Origin: Polymorphobacter_B sp038225475
GTDB taxonomy: Bacteria; Pseudomonadota; Alphaproteobacteria; Sphingomonadales; Sphingomonadaceae
DNA length: 64,000 nt
Assembly: GCA_038225475.1 (NCBI GenBank)
Contig: JBBRRA010000007.1
Span: forward strand, 1 to 64,000
Reading direction: 5' to 3'
Positions 42,559-50,938 of this stretch are shown here, one piece after another (position 1 is the stretch's first letter; each line of letters starts with the position of its first letter). The notes below the pieces were generated by a model that saw only the letters and a list, made by a program, of their open reading frames with translations, was not told where the DNA came from and did no database searches. The translations under genes and the position numbers were made by a program.

Positions 42559-42575
42559 CGTTCAGGGATGACCAT

Positions 42576-43247
42576 ATGAATGTCACCGATGCTGTCACCT
42601 CGCGCCGGTCGGTGCGCGGGTTCCTGCCCGATCCCGTCGATCCGGCGGTGCTTCGCGAGGTGCTGACCACCGCTGCGCGCGCCCCGTCGGGGGGCAATCT
42701 GCAGCCGTGGCATATCGATGTCGTCGGCGGTGCCGACCTCGATGCGCTCAAGGCGATCATGGCGGCGCGCCTGCCCGCTGCGCCGCAGGGCGAGCCGACC
42801 GAATATGACATCTATCCCAAGGAACTGCCCGAACCGTATCGCAGCTACCGGTTCGAAGTCGGCGAGGACCTTTACGGCGCGCTCGGCATTCCGCGCGAGG
42901 ACAAGCTGCGCCGGATGCTGTGGTTCGCGCGCAACTTTCAGTTCTTCGGTGCCCCGGTGGCGCTGTTCTGCACGGTGGCGCGCACGATGGGTCCGCCGCA
43001 ATGGAGCGACCTCGGCATGTATCTGCAGTCGGTCATGCTGCTGCTGCGCGAGGCCGGTCTCGACTCGTGCCCGCAGGAATGCTGGGCGATCTATCCCGAT
43101 ACCGTGCGTGCGTTCCTCGGCACCCCGCCCGAGCGGATGCTGTTCACCGGCATGGCGATCGGCTTCAAGGACCCCGCCGACCCGGCCAACGCGTTTGCCG
43201 CGCGCCGCGCCCCGCTGGCCGCGTTTGCGAACTTCCGGGGCATCTGA
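42576..43247 (+). CDS. Nitroreductase-family flavoprotein
   Basis: 223 residues. The start SRRSVRGFLPDPVDPAVLREVLTTAARAPSGGNLQPW (residues about 9-44) is the FMN-binding opening of the family, followed by DLGMYLQSVMLLLREAGLDSCPQECW and the C-terminal GMAIGFKDPADPANAF segment. It uses NAD(P)H to reduce nitroaromatics, quinones or related electrophiles. It lies among redox genes (trxB, GST). The gene begins 14-20 bp after a terminator. Confidence 0.9.
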   Translation: MNVTDAVTSRRSVRGFLPDPVDPAVLREVLTTAARAPSGGNLQPWHIDVVGGADLDALKAIMAARLPAAPQGEPTEYDIYPKELPEPYRSYRFEVGEDLYGALGIPREDKLRRMLWFARNFQFFGAPVALFCTVARTMGPPQWSDLGMYLQSVMLLLREAGLDSCPQECWAIYPDTVRAFLGTPPERMLFTGMAIGFKDPADPANAFAARRAPLAAFANFRGI

Positions 43248-43252
43248 ACGCG

Positions 43253-44122
43253 TCACGGTGCTGCCGGGTGGAGCAGCTGAAAATGCTCACCGACAAGGCG
43301 GCGGCGCTCGGCGGCGGAGCGTTGCAGCAGCACCCGCGGCAGCTTGAAATAGGTCGACGGCGTCATGCCCATATAGGCGCGGAAGTCGCGGATGAACTGC
43401 GCCTGGTCGTAATAGGCCTCGTCGAGTACCGCCCCCACCGGGCGGTCGAGTTGCTCGGTGACGTTCTTGAGCGTCCGCATGAAGCGCTGACGGTTGAGCA
43501 GGCGGCGCGGCGAAAAGCCGAAGGCGCGCCCGCACACGCGCTGCAACCCCCGGACGTGCAACCCCGCCGCCGCCGCCAGCGCCGCAACATCGGTCACGTC
43601 ATTGGCGATCAACGCCTGGTGCACGGCGCGCACCGCGTCGTCATCGGTCGAGCGGGCATCGCGCCGCGCCAGCAGCAAGCGCTCGAGCAGCGCGACGCGG
43701 TCGGCGTCGGTGGCCGCGGCCAGACGCGTCAGCAGGGTCGCGTCGGGCAGGCTGAGCAGGTCGTCCAGCCGCACGACCCGGTTGGCGAGCGCGTCGGCGC
43801 TGCTGCCGATCAGCTTGCGCCAGCCGAGCGGCGTCAACCCGATGCCGACGACGGCGCCGCCAGGGCTGTCGATCTGCCGGGTCCGGTCCGTCGGGCCGTA
43901 CAGGACCGCAGGGCCGGGCGAATCGACCGCGCCGCCGATGAACCGCGACGTCCACAGTCCCTTAACGACCAGCCGGATATTACCCCATTCGGGATGGATA
44001 TGATCGACCATCGGGTCGGTGACGTCGATCATGTAAAAGGTCGTCACCAGCGCGCCGAGCGGCGGCGACGGCAGGTAAAACCGCACCGATGGCGCTGTGG
44101 GCCCGGCTGCCTCGGTCAGCAT
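43253..44122 (-). CDS. AraC-family transcriptional regulator
   Basis: 289 residues. The sensing domain occupies roughly 1-170 (SVRFYLPSPPLGALVTTFYMID). The two C-terminal helix-turn-helix motifs are DVAALAAAAGLHVRGLQRVCGRAFGFSPRRLLN and AVLDEAYYDQAQFIRDFRAYMGMTPSTYF (residues about 190-275). An ATG at 44122 lies 10 bp after the GST stop, so it is probably in one operon with the GST and may control it; the longer frame to 44362 lies inside GST and is rejected. Confidence 0.88.
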   Translation of the reverse strand: MLTEAAGPTAPSVRFYLPSPPLGALVTTFYMIDVTDPMVDHIHPEWGNIRLVVKGLWTSRFIGGAVDSPGPAVLYGPTDRTRQIDSPGGAVVGIGLTPLGWRKLIGSSADALANRVVRLDDLLSLPDATLLTRLAAATDADRVALLERLLLARRDARSTDDDAVRAVHQALIANDVTDVAALAAAAGLHVRGLQRVCGRAFGFSPRRLLNRQRFMRTLKNVTEQLDRPVGAVLDEAYYDQAQFIRDFRAYMGMTPSTYFKLPRVLLQRSAAERRRLVGEHFQLLHPAAP

Positions 44123-44132
44123 GCGCGCGCGG

Positions 44133-44822
44133 TCAGGCGGGCTTGCCCATTTCGACCATGCTGCGGACATTTTCGGATGCGCGCTTGGCATATTCCTCGT
44201 CGCGCATGCGGGCGCTGGTATCCTCGGGAACCGCGATCCCGCGCTGTACCGCCGGGCGCGCCGCGATCGCTGCATCCCACCGCGCCATATTGGGCAAATC
44301 TTCGATCGATACGCCCGACCAAAACGCGATCCGCGTCCAGCACCATGTCGCGATGTCGGCAATGCTGTAGTCGCCCGCCAGATATTCGGTCTTGGCCAAT
44401 TGGGCGTCGATCACCGTGAACAGCCGCCGCGATTCGCCCTGATAGCGCGCAATCGCCGCCGGGATCTTTTCGGGGAAATAGCGGAAAAACACATTCGCCT
44501 GACCCATCATCGGGCCGACACCGCCCATCTGGAACATCAGCCACTGCACCACCTTGCTGCGGCCATGCATGTCGCTCGGCATCAGCATGCCGGTCTTTTC
44601 GGCGAGGTACATCAGGATCGCTCCCGATTCGAATACCGCAAAGCCGTCGTCGACGATCGCCGGGATGCGCCCGTTGGGGCAGATGTCGAGGAACCACTGC
44701 TGCTTTTGCTCGCCCGCCTGCATGTCGATGCGGCGGACCGTGTACGGCACGCCCATCTCCTCGAGCGCGACCGATACCTTATACCCGTTCGGCGTGGCGG
44801 CAGTGTAAAGCGTCAGCGTCAT
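44133..44822 (-). CDS. Glutathione S-transferase family protein (YfcG-like)
   Basis: 229 residues. The N-terminal thioredoxin-like domain shows LYTAATPNGYKVSVALEEM and NGRIPAIVDDGFAVFESGAILMYLAEK (cis-Pro and glutathione-binding Ser in the ES motif); the C-terminal helical domain runs from about 90. The pattern TPNGYK near the N-terminus fits the Nu/YfcG group with disulfide-bond reductase activity. GGAGG lies 4-6 bases before the ATG at 44822. Copy B of the 35-bp repeat lies 22 bp upstream. An AraC regulator follows in the same direction. Confidence 0.9.
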   Translation of the reverse strand: MTLTLYTAATPNGYKVSVALEEMGVPYTVRRIDMQAGEQKQQWFLDICPNGRIPAIVDDGFAVFESGAILMYLAEKTGMLMPSDMHGRSKVVQWLMFQMGGVGPMMGQANVFFRYFPEKIPAAIARYQGESRRLFTVIDAQLAKTEYLAGDYSIADIATWCWTRIAFWSGVSIEDLPNMARWDAAIAARPAVQRGIAVPEDTSARMRDEEYAKRASENVRSMVEMGKPA

Positions 44823-44843
44823 GATGGCCTCCGGGCGACTCAG

Positions 44844-44878
44844 CGAGCTATGCAAAGTTGATGAAGTTGACGACACGT
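44844..44878 (-). repeat. Copy B of the 35-bp repeat, upstream of the GST gene
   Basis: The minus strand is identical to copy A at 38381-38415 over all 35 bases. It ends only 22 bp before the GST start, so it occupies the expected promoter or operator position there. Flanking bases differ between the copies; on one side both copies are next to short C-rich sequences. Confidence 0.9.
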
Positions 44879-45040
44879 AGCGGGCGCAGCGCGCCCCCAA
44901 GCGTGCGTGCGACCTTTGCCACGCCGGCGTCTTTCCGCAAAGAGGATATGCTCGTCACCTCGATACGGTAACCGATCTGGCACAATTTATCAAGTCCGAA
45001 TTTCTGACACATACAAGCCGCAGGACGGCGCGGCGGGCGC

Positions 45041-46981
45041 TTATCCCTTCGGGTGGAAATGGCCGTGGATGCTCGCGGCCATGCCCTTGCTGATGCCCGG
45101 TGCGCGCTCGAGGTCTTCGAGCGTTGCGCCGCGGACCGCGCGCGAGGTGCCGAAGTGCATCAGCAGCGCGCGTTTCCGCGCCGGGCCGATACCGGGCACA
45201 TCGTCGAGCGGGTTCGCGGTGATCGCCTTGGCGCGCTTGGCCCGGTGTGCGCCGATCGCAAAGCGGTGCGCCTCGTCGCGCAGGCGTTGCAGGAAGAACA
45301 GCACCGGCGAGTTCGGCGGGAGCGTCAGTTCGCGCCCGCCGGGCAGGTAGAAGGTCTCGCGACCGGCATTGCGGTCGGGGCCTTTGGCGACCCCGACGAC
45401 GCAGACGTTTTGCACGCCGAGTTCCTCCATCACTTCGAGCACGGCATTCAATTGCCCGCGGCCGCCGTCGATCAGCACCAGATCGGGCCAGTCGCCGCGC
45501 TCGCGGTCGGGGTCTTCGCGTTCGAGCCGGACGAAGCGGCGTTGCAGCATCGCCTTCATCATCGCGAAATCGTCGCCGGGCGTGATGCTTTTGCCGTCGA
45601 GCTTGGCATCGCCCATGTTGAACTTGCGATACTGGTTCTTGCGGAAACCCTCGGGCCCCGCGACGATCATCGCGCCGAGCGCATTGGTCCCCATGATATG
45701 ACTGTTGTCATAGACTTCGACGCGCTGCGGCGGCGCTTCGAGGTCGAACAGTTCGGCGAGTTCGCGCAGGTGGACACCCTGCGTGGTGGCTTCGGCGACG
45801 CGGCGATCGAGTGCTTCCTCGGCGTTGCGCTTCGCCTGCTCGACAAGCCGTTTCGACGATCCGCGCTGCGGTGCGCGGAGCGCGACCCGCTTGCCGGCGC
45901 GTTCAGACAGCGCATCGGCAACCAGCGCCATCTCGTCGAGGACACGGTCGATCAGAATTTCGCGCGGGGCGGGAACGTCCTCGTAAAATTGCGCGAGGAA
46001 CGCGGACAGCACTTCATCCTCGGCGACATCGCTGACATGCGCCGGGAAAAACGCGCGGTGCCCCCAGTTCTGGCCGCCGCGGATGAAGAACAGCTGGATG
46101 CACATGACGCCGCCCTTGCACGCCAGCGCCACAATATCGGCGTCGGTGGCGCTGTCGGCGGCGTTGATCGCCTGGCTGCCCTGAATATAGGTTAGCGCGC
46201 GCAACCGGTCGCGCAGGATTGCTGCCAGCTCGAAGTCCATCGCAGTCGCCGCCGTTTCCATCTGGCCGCCGAGCTTGCGCTGGACCTCCTGCGACTTGCC
46301 CGACAGGAACGCTTTGGCGTCGGTGACCAGTTCGGCATAGGCGGAACCGTCGATCCGCCCGACGCACGGCGCCGAGCAGCGGCGGATCTGATGCAGCAGG
46401 CAGGGCCGCGACCGGTTGGCGAAGAAACTATCCGAGCACGAGCGCAGCAGAAACACCTTCTGCAAGGCATTGAGCGTGGTATTGACCGACCCGGCACTGG
46501 CGAACGGACCATAAAAGACCCCCTTGCCGACGCGCGCGCCGCGATGTTTCGAGATCCGTGGATAACTATGATCTTCGCGGAGAAAGATGAACGGGAAACT
46601 CTTGTCGTCGCGCAACAGCACATTGTACGCGGGGCGGAAGCGCTTGATCAGTTGCGCCTCGAGCAACAGCGCCTCGGCTTCGCTGTTGGTGGTGACGATC
46701 GTCATTGCGCGGGTCTGCGCCACCATGCGTTGCAGGCGGCGCGGCAGCCGGGTGACTTGCGTGTAATTAGTGACCCGGTTCTTCAGGCTCTTGGCTTTAC
46801 CGACGTAAAGTACTTCGCCCATAGCATCTTGCATTCGGTAAACACCCGGCCGCGCCGGCAGTGTCCGCAAGACGTTGCGGATCGCTGCGACGCCGGTGTC
46901 GAGGTCGGGCGTGCCGGTGCCGCGTACCGCGAACGCGGCGGCATCCTCGGAAAATCGGTCGGGCAGGGGGGGCTGAGCCAT
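45041..46981 (-). CDS. uvrC: Excinuclease ABC subunit C
   Basis: 646 residues. The N-terminal GIY-YIG nuclease domain is visible in RPGVYRMQDAMGEVLYVGKAKSLKNRVTNY, and a UVR-motif helix (VQRKLGGQMETAATAMDFELAAILRDRLRAL) follows. The RNase-H-like second nuclease domain contains EVYDNSHIMGTNALGAMI and DLVLIDGGRGQLNA, and tandem helix-hairpin-helix motifs end the protein (DDVPGIGPARKRALL ... APGISKGMA). It makes both incisions around DNA damage recognised by UvrA and UvrB. The ATG at 46981 is chosen over 47017. Two DnaA-box-like sites and a LexA-like site lie upstream. Confidence 0.95.
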   Translation of the reverse strand: MAQPPLPDRFSEDAAAFAVRGTGTPDLDTGVAAIRNVLRTLPARPGVYRMQDAMGEVLYVGKAKSLKNRVTNYTQVTRLPRRLQRMVAQTRAMTIVTTNSEAEALLLEAQLIKRFRPAYNVLLRDDKSFPFIFLREDHSYPRISKHRGARVGKGVFYGPFASAGSVNTTLNALQKVFLLRSCSDSFFANRSRPCLLHQIRRCSAPCVGRIDGSAYAELVTDAKAFLSGKSQEVQRKLGGQMETAATAMDFELAAILRDRLRALTYIQGSQAINAADSATDADIVALACKGGVMCIQLFFIRGGQNWGHRAFFPAHVSDVAEDEVLSAFLAQFYEDVPAPREILIDRVLDEMALVADALSERAGKRVALRAPQRGSSKRLVEQAKRNAEEALDRRVAEATTQGVHLRELAELFDLEAPPQRVEVYDNSHIMGTNALGAMIVAGPEGFRKNQYRKFNMGDAKLDGKSITPGDDFAMMKAMLQRRFVRLEREDPDRERGDWPDLVLIDGGRGQLNAVLEVMEELGVQNVCVVGVAKGPDRNAGRETFYLPGGRELTLPPNSPVLFFLQRLRDEAHRFAIGAHRAKRAKAITANPLDDVPGIGPARKRALLMHFGTSRAVRGATLEDLERAPGISKGMAASIHGHFHPKG

Positions 46982-47043
46982 GACTGCAGACCTAAGCGCG
47001 GCGCGGGAACCGCTCAAGGGGGAGCGCGTTGTTCATATTCGGT

Positions 47044-47066
47044 TTATCCACGGAGCCTGTGGATAA
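47044..47066. promoter_or_regulatory. Inverted pair of DnaA-box-like sites upstream of uvrC
   Basis: TTATCCACG (47044-47052) and TGTGGATAA (47058-47066) form an inverted repeat with 8-bp perfect arms and a 7-base spacer. The second is a perfect 9-base DnaA box. Just beside it, GTTC-N7-GTTT (47031-47045) matches the alphaproteobacterial LexA box GTTC-N7-GTTC at seven of eight positions. Confidence 0.45.
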
Positions 47067-47206
47067 GCGCGTGGGCGAAACGCGCGCGAAGCTCCGCCTG
47101 CGGCGCACGGCGGCGGTCAGGCTTGGTTTGCCTATTATTTAATCTGTCACATTGGCGCGACCCTGTGCCGCTTGCTGGCGCGCCCGGTCGCAGCTAGGCC
47201 GACGCC

Positions 47207-47983
47207 ATGTCCGGAACACTCTCCCCGCGCACCGCGATCGTCACCGGCGGTGCCAAGCGCATCGGCGCGGCGCTGGTCCGCGCGCTTGCCGCCGACGGCT
47301 GGCACGTTGTCATCCATTGCCACACATCGGTCGATGCCGCGCACGCGCTGGCGGCCGAGATCACGACCGGCGGCGGCAGTGCCGTGGTGGTTGCAGCCGA
47401 CCTTGCCGCCGCCGACGTCGCGACGCGGATCATCGACGCCGCGACCGCGCCCGGCGCGCCGCCGCTGGGGCTGCTCGTCAACAGCGCGTCGCGGTTCGAC
47501 TATGACAGCTTCGACAGCTTCGACGCCGATGGGTGGGACGCGCACCTGACGGTCAACCTGCGCGCGCCCGCGCTGCTGACGCAGGCGTTTGCCGCCGCCG
47601 TGCCCACCGATACAACCGCGCTCGTCGTCAACCTGCTCGATGCCAAGCTCGCCAGCCTCAACGCCGATTACTTCACCTATACCGTCAGCAAGATCGGCCT
47701 GCAGGGGTTGACCGAGCTTGCGGCGCGCGCGTTCGCGCCCCGGTTGCGCGTCAACGCGATCGCGCCCGCCGTCACGATGGTCAGCGGGCCGCAATCGCGC
47801 GAGAATTTCGCCGCCGCGCACATCCTCAATCCGCTTGGGCGCGGCGTCGAAGTGGCCGAAATCGTCGCGGCGTTGCGCTTCATCATTGCAACGCCGACGT
47901 TCAACGCCCAAACGATCACGCTCGACGCCGGGCAGCGGCTATTGGGCTTGCCGCGCGACGTCGCCTTCATGGTGGACAAATGA
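47207..47983 (+). CDS. Short-chain dehydrogenase/reductase (FolM/pteridine reductase-like)
   Basis: 258 residues, Rossmann fold. The cofactor motif is VTGGAKRIGAALVRAL; the NNAG-type motif appears as NSAS; the catalytic YxxxK is in FTYTVSKIGL. The variant TGGAKRIG and NSAS, together with the DAGQRLLG C-terminus, are typical of FolM-type dihydromonapterin or pteridine reductases. The overlap (ATGA) with folB, a pterin-pathway gene, supports a role in folate or pterin metabolism. Other SDR substrates are possible. Confidence 0.8.
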   Translation: MSGTLSPRTAIVTGGAKRIGAALVRALAADGWHVVIHCHTSVDAAHALAAEITTGGGSAVVVAADLAAADVATRIIDAATAPGAPPLGLLVNSASRFDYDSFDSFDADGWDAHLTVNLRAPALLTQAFAAAVPTDTTALVVNLLDAKLASLNADYFTYTVSKIGLQGLTELAARAFAPRLRVNAIAPAVTMVSGPQSRENFAAAHILNPLGRGVEVAEIVAALRFIIATPTFNAQTITLDAGQRLLGLPRDVAFMVDK

Positions 47984-48381
47984 CCGTATTTACAAAGCTC
48001 GAGGGCATGGTGCCCGCCGATCTCGCCCCGCGTTCGCGCAAGATCGTGCTCGAGGATTTCGACTTCCCCTGCGACATCGGCTTTCACGCGTTCGAGATCG
48101 GCACGCCGCAGCGGCTGCGGATCAACGTCGAGGTCTGGCTCGACGCAGCGAACTTTCCCGAATGCGATACGGTGGCGCACGCATGGGACTATGACACGTT
48201 GCGGACCGCGATCCTCGCCCAGACCGCCGGGCGGCGGTTCAACCTGCAGGAGACCGTGTGCCGCGAGGTCTATGATATCGTCGCGGCGCGCGCCGGAGTC
48301 ACTGCGCTCCGGGTGTCGACGCGCAAGCCCGATATCTATCCGGACTGTGCCGCGGTCGGCGTCGAACTGGCGTCGTTCTAG
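47980..48381 (+). CDS. folB: Dihydroneopterin aldolase
   Basis: 133 residues. The FolB pattern is visible: KIVLEDFDFPCDIGFHAFEIGTPQRLRINVEVW (residues about 21-54), with D near 80 in WDYDTLRTAI, the Glu of ETVCREVYDIV and Tyr/Lys at RKPDIYP. It converts 7,8-dihydroneopterin to 6-hydroxymethyl-dihydropterin in folate synthesis. Its ATG overlaps the upstream reductase stop. The final 4 bases overlap the next, convergent gene. Confidence 0.92.
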   Translation: MTVFTKLEGMVPADLAPRSRKIVLEDFDFPCDIGFHAFEIGTPQRLRINVEVWLDAANFPECDTVAHAWDYDTLRTAILAQTAGRRFNLQETVCREVYDIVAARAGVTALRVSTRKPDIYPDCAAVGVELASF

Positions 48382-49166
48382 GGCAGCGTCCGCCCGCACG
48401 GACCGAGCGTGGTCCTGACGAACGCATAGTCCGCTGCCAGCGCCGCATCCGGCTCGCCGGGCAACGTCTTAGGCAGCCCACACGCCAGCCGGTACCACAG
48501 CAGCGTGTCGCGCGGCACGCCCGCTGCCGCCTCGTCGATCACGTCGCCGAGCGCGAGGCTCAGCCGTTGCGGCTCGCCGGGCCGCGTCAACACTACGAGC
48601 GACACCGGCTTGGCCGATGCGGTGGTCAGGAAGAATTGGCTTTCGGCCTCGCCGGGAATGGTGCCGGGAACGCGGAACGCATTGCCGACGCCGGTGATGA
48701 CGGGCGTCGTGCCGCTGCGCGCTTCGGCGAGGATGCGCCGCACCGTGGCTTCGCCCGCCGCCGTCCAGCCGAGCTGACCGCGCGCGTTGCTCAGTGCAAA
48801 GCCGTCACCGGTGGCGCGCAGGAACACCAGCACGTCCGCGCCTTTCAACCGGGGCGGCTTGCCGCGCGCATCGGCGGCGACGTCGGCGAGATAGTCGATC
48901 ATCGCTGGAACCTGCGCGGGCGCGGCGATCGCGTCGGTCAGCGCCGCCGTAACGAGCACGCGCGCTGCCCCGGCGGCGAGTCCCGGCGCGTCCTTGGCAG
49001 CGATCGTTTCGGCTTTGACGACAGTGGCATGGACGATAACCGGCGCATTCAGCGTCAGGATGACCATGTCGGCAAACGGCGCGGAACCGGGCAGGATCGG
49101 CACCGGTGCGGCCGCGAGGCTGACCAATGCAATCGATAACAGTATGAAACTTCGGGCGTATGGCAT
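48378..49166 (-). CDS. Exported hypothetical protein
   Basis: 262 residues. A signal peptide (SFILLSIALVSLAAA) and a mature chain with no recognised domain. Blocks such as VILTLNAPVIVHATVVKAETIAAKDAPGLAAGAARVLV and KGADVLVFLRATGDGFALSNARGQLGW recall a beta-rich periplasmic protein. It has two Cys near the C-terminus (ACGLPK, LGPCGRT) that could form a disulfide. It is convergent with folB. The function is unknown. Confidence 0.75.
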   Translation of the reverse strand: MPYARSFILLSIALVSLAAAPVPILPGSAPFADMVILTLNAPVIVHATVVKAETIAAKDAPGLAAGAARVLVTAALTDAIAAPAQVPAMIDYLADVAADARGKPPRLKGADVLVFLRATGDGFALSNARGQLGWTAAGEATVRRILAEARSGTTPVITGVGNAFRVPGTIPGEAESQFFLTTASAKPVSLVVLTRPGEPQRLSLALGDVIDEAAAGVPRDTLLWYRLACGLPKTLPGEPDAALAADYAFVRTTLGPCGRTLP

Positions 49167-49442
49167 GATGACCTCGCTGACCGGCGCGCCACGAGATAGG
49201 CGCTCGCTTGCCGGCCGACAACGCCCGACGGGTGCAAATCGACGCTACGCCGACAAAGCGGGTTGCGGGGCCGGGGTGCCCAAGCTAATGATTAAGGGCG
49301 GCCGGACGACATCCCATCGTTAAAGAGGGTGTGCCGGGCATTCATGGCGGATGGTGGCGGGAGCGTGTCATCGTCCGAGGGTCGAGAACATGCAGCGGGA
49401 CGTTTTGCGTCTCAGACTGCTTTAGGGAGTTTCGCTTAAGTT

Positions 49443-50096
49443 ATGGCTTATGCGGATCAGAAGATGAGCACGAACCGGATGATCACGCTCGGCGTGGTCG
49501 CGGTTATCCATGTGTTCCTTGGCTATGCGATCGTTACCGGTCTCGCCGGGAACATCGTCAAGAAAATCACCGAGCCTTTGAAGACCGTCAATATCAAGGA
49601 AGAGGTCAAGCCGCCGGAGGAGCCACCGCCGCCGCCGCCGAAGGACATCGAGATTCCGCCGTTCGTGCCGCCGCCGGAAGTGACGATCGACGCGCCGCCG
49701 GTGGCCCCGACGATTACCGTCCAGCAGAAGGTTCAGCAGGTCGAGCCGCCGAAGTTCGTGGCTCCGGTCGCAGCTCCTGCGCCGCCCGCGCCGCCCTCGT
49801 CGCCGCCGACCGCCGCAGTGCCAGGTCGCGGCAACAGCATCGGCGAAGAGGACTATCCCGAGGCCTCGAAGCGTGCCGAAGAACAGGGCGTTACCCGCGT
49901 CTCCTACACCGTAGGTGTTGACGGCAAGGCGAGCGGCTGCTCGGTTGCCACCAGCAGCGGCTTCCCACGGCTCGACGAGATGACCTGCAAGCTGGTCGAG
50001 CGTCGCTTCCGGTTCAAGCCGGCGACGCGCGAAGGTAAGCCGGTGACCGAAACCAAGACGCAGGCGGTCCGCTGGCAGCTCAAGGACGGCCGTTAA
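49443..50096 (+). CDS. tonB: Energy transducer TonB
   Basis: 217 residues. A short cytoplasmic N-terminus precedes the transmembrane helix (ITLGVVAVIHVFLGYAIVTGLAG, about 14-36), a Pro/Glu/Lys/Val-rich periplasmic spanner (about 50-125) and the C-terminal TonB domain (YPEASKRAEEQGVTRVSYTVG ... RLDEMTCKLVERRFRFKPAT). It couples the proton-motive force, via ExbB/ExbD, to outer-membrane receptors such as those at 5.1 and 34.2 kb. An ATG at 49464 is a possible alternative start. Confidence 0.95.
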   Translation: MAYADQKMSTNRMITLGVVAVIHVFLGYAIVTGLAGNIVKKITEPLKTVNIKEEVKPPEEPPPPPPKDIEIPPFVPPPEVTIDAPPVAPTITVQQKVQQVEPPKFVAPVAAPAPPAPPSSPPTAAVPGRGNSIGEEDYPEASKRAEEQGVTRVSYTVGVDGKASGCSVATSSGFPRLDEMTCKLVERRFRFKPATREGKPVTETKTQAVRWQLKDGR

Positions 50097-50107
50097 CGCA
50101 ATCGTGA

Positions 50108-50138
50108 GCGGCCCCGGCGGCATCGTTGCCGGGGCCGC
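50108..50138 (+). other. Perfect hairpin between tonB and exbB
   Basis: An 11-bp perfect stem (GCGGCCCCGGC with 50128-50138) and 9-base loop, followed by ATTCGTATC, not a convincing T-run. It is probably an RNA stability or attenuation element that lowers readthrough into exbB. Confidence 0.6.
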
Positions 50139-50182
50139 ATTCGTATCATTCAAGACGCTATCAAAGACGTAAGGAACAACCG

Positions 50183-50914
50183 ATGGAAACCGTTGCAGTC
50201 GAAAACCCCTATGGCCTGATGGCCGCGCTGACGCAGGGTGGTATTATCACCCAGACGATCTTCGGCATTCTCGTCTTCATGTCGCTGGTGTCGTGGTACA
50301 TCATCTTCACCAAGTGGTGGGATCAGCGGAAGGTACTCAACGACGCCAAGGAGCTCGAGAAGAAGTTCTGGGCCGCGCCCGACCTTAAGGCCGGTGCCGC
50401 CAAGCTCGACAAGCAGTCGGCATTCCGCCAGATCGTCGATGACGGCCTGCGCGCTTCGGACCATCACGAAGGTCGCCTGACCGACAAGATCGATCAGCAC
50501 GAGTGGGTGACGATGGCGCTCAACCGTTCGAACAGCGCAGTTTCGTCGAAGCTGCAGGGCGGCCTCGCGTTCCTCGCCTCGGTCGGTTCGACGTCGCCGT
50601 TCATCGGTCTGATGGGTACCGTCATCGGTATTTACCGCGCGCTGATCAACATCGGCATCGCGGGCCAGGCCTCGATCGACAAGGTCGCCGGTCCGGTCGG
50701 TGAAGCGCTGATCATGACCGCGCTCGGCCTTGCGGTCGCGGTGCCTGCGGTGCTCGGCTACAACTGGCTGATCCGTCGCAACAAGTCGGTCAACGAGCGG
50801 CTCAGCGAGTTCTCGTCGGACGTGCACGGTTACCTGATGTCGGGCTCGCGCGTCGCGTCGGCTCCCGTCATGGCACCCGGGGTGATGAAGCCCATCGCTC
50901 CGGTCGCGCGCTAA
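50183..50914 (+). CDS. exbB: MotA/TolQ/ExbB proton channel
   Basis: 243 residues from the ATG at 50183 (AAGGA lies before it). Three membrane helices are visible: TQTIFGILVFMSLVSWYIIF, LAFLASVGSTSPFIGLMGTVIGIYRAL and ALIMTALGLAVAVPAVLGYNWLIR. The TSPFIGLMGTV motif is the family signature. It forms the inner-membrane proton channel with ExbD that energises TonB. It is second in the tonB-exbB-exbD-exbD cluster. Confidence 0.95.
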   Translation: METVAVENPYGLMAALTQGGIITQTIFGILVFMSLVSWYIIFTKWWDQRKVLNDAKELEKKFWAAPDLKAGAAKLDKQSAFRQIVDDGLRASDHHEGRLTDKIDQHEWVTMALNRSNSAVSSKLQGGLAFLASVGSTSPFIGLMGTVIGIYRALINIGIAGQASIDKVAGPVGEALIMTALGLAVAVPAVLGYNWLIRRNKSVNERLSEFSSDVHGYLMSGSRVASAPVMAPGVMKPIAPVAR

Positions 50915-50938
50915 GCGTCCGGGTCAGGGAAACCGCAC

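Noticed and set aside
44882..44899. GGGCGC/GCGCCC inverted repeat beside copy B of the 35-bp repeat
   Set aside because: Short, GC-only and not followed by a T-run; expected by chance in this composition.
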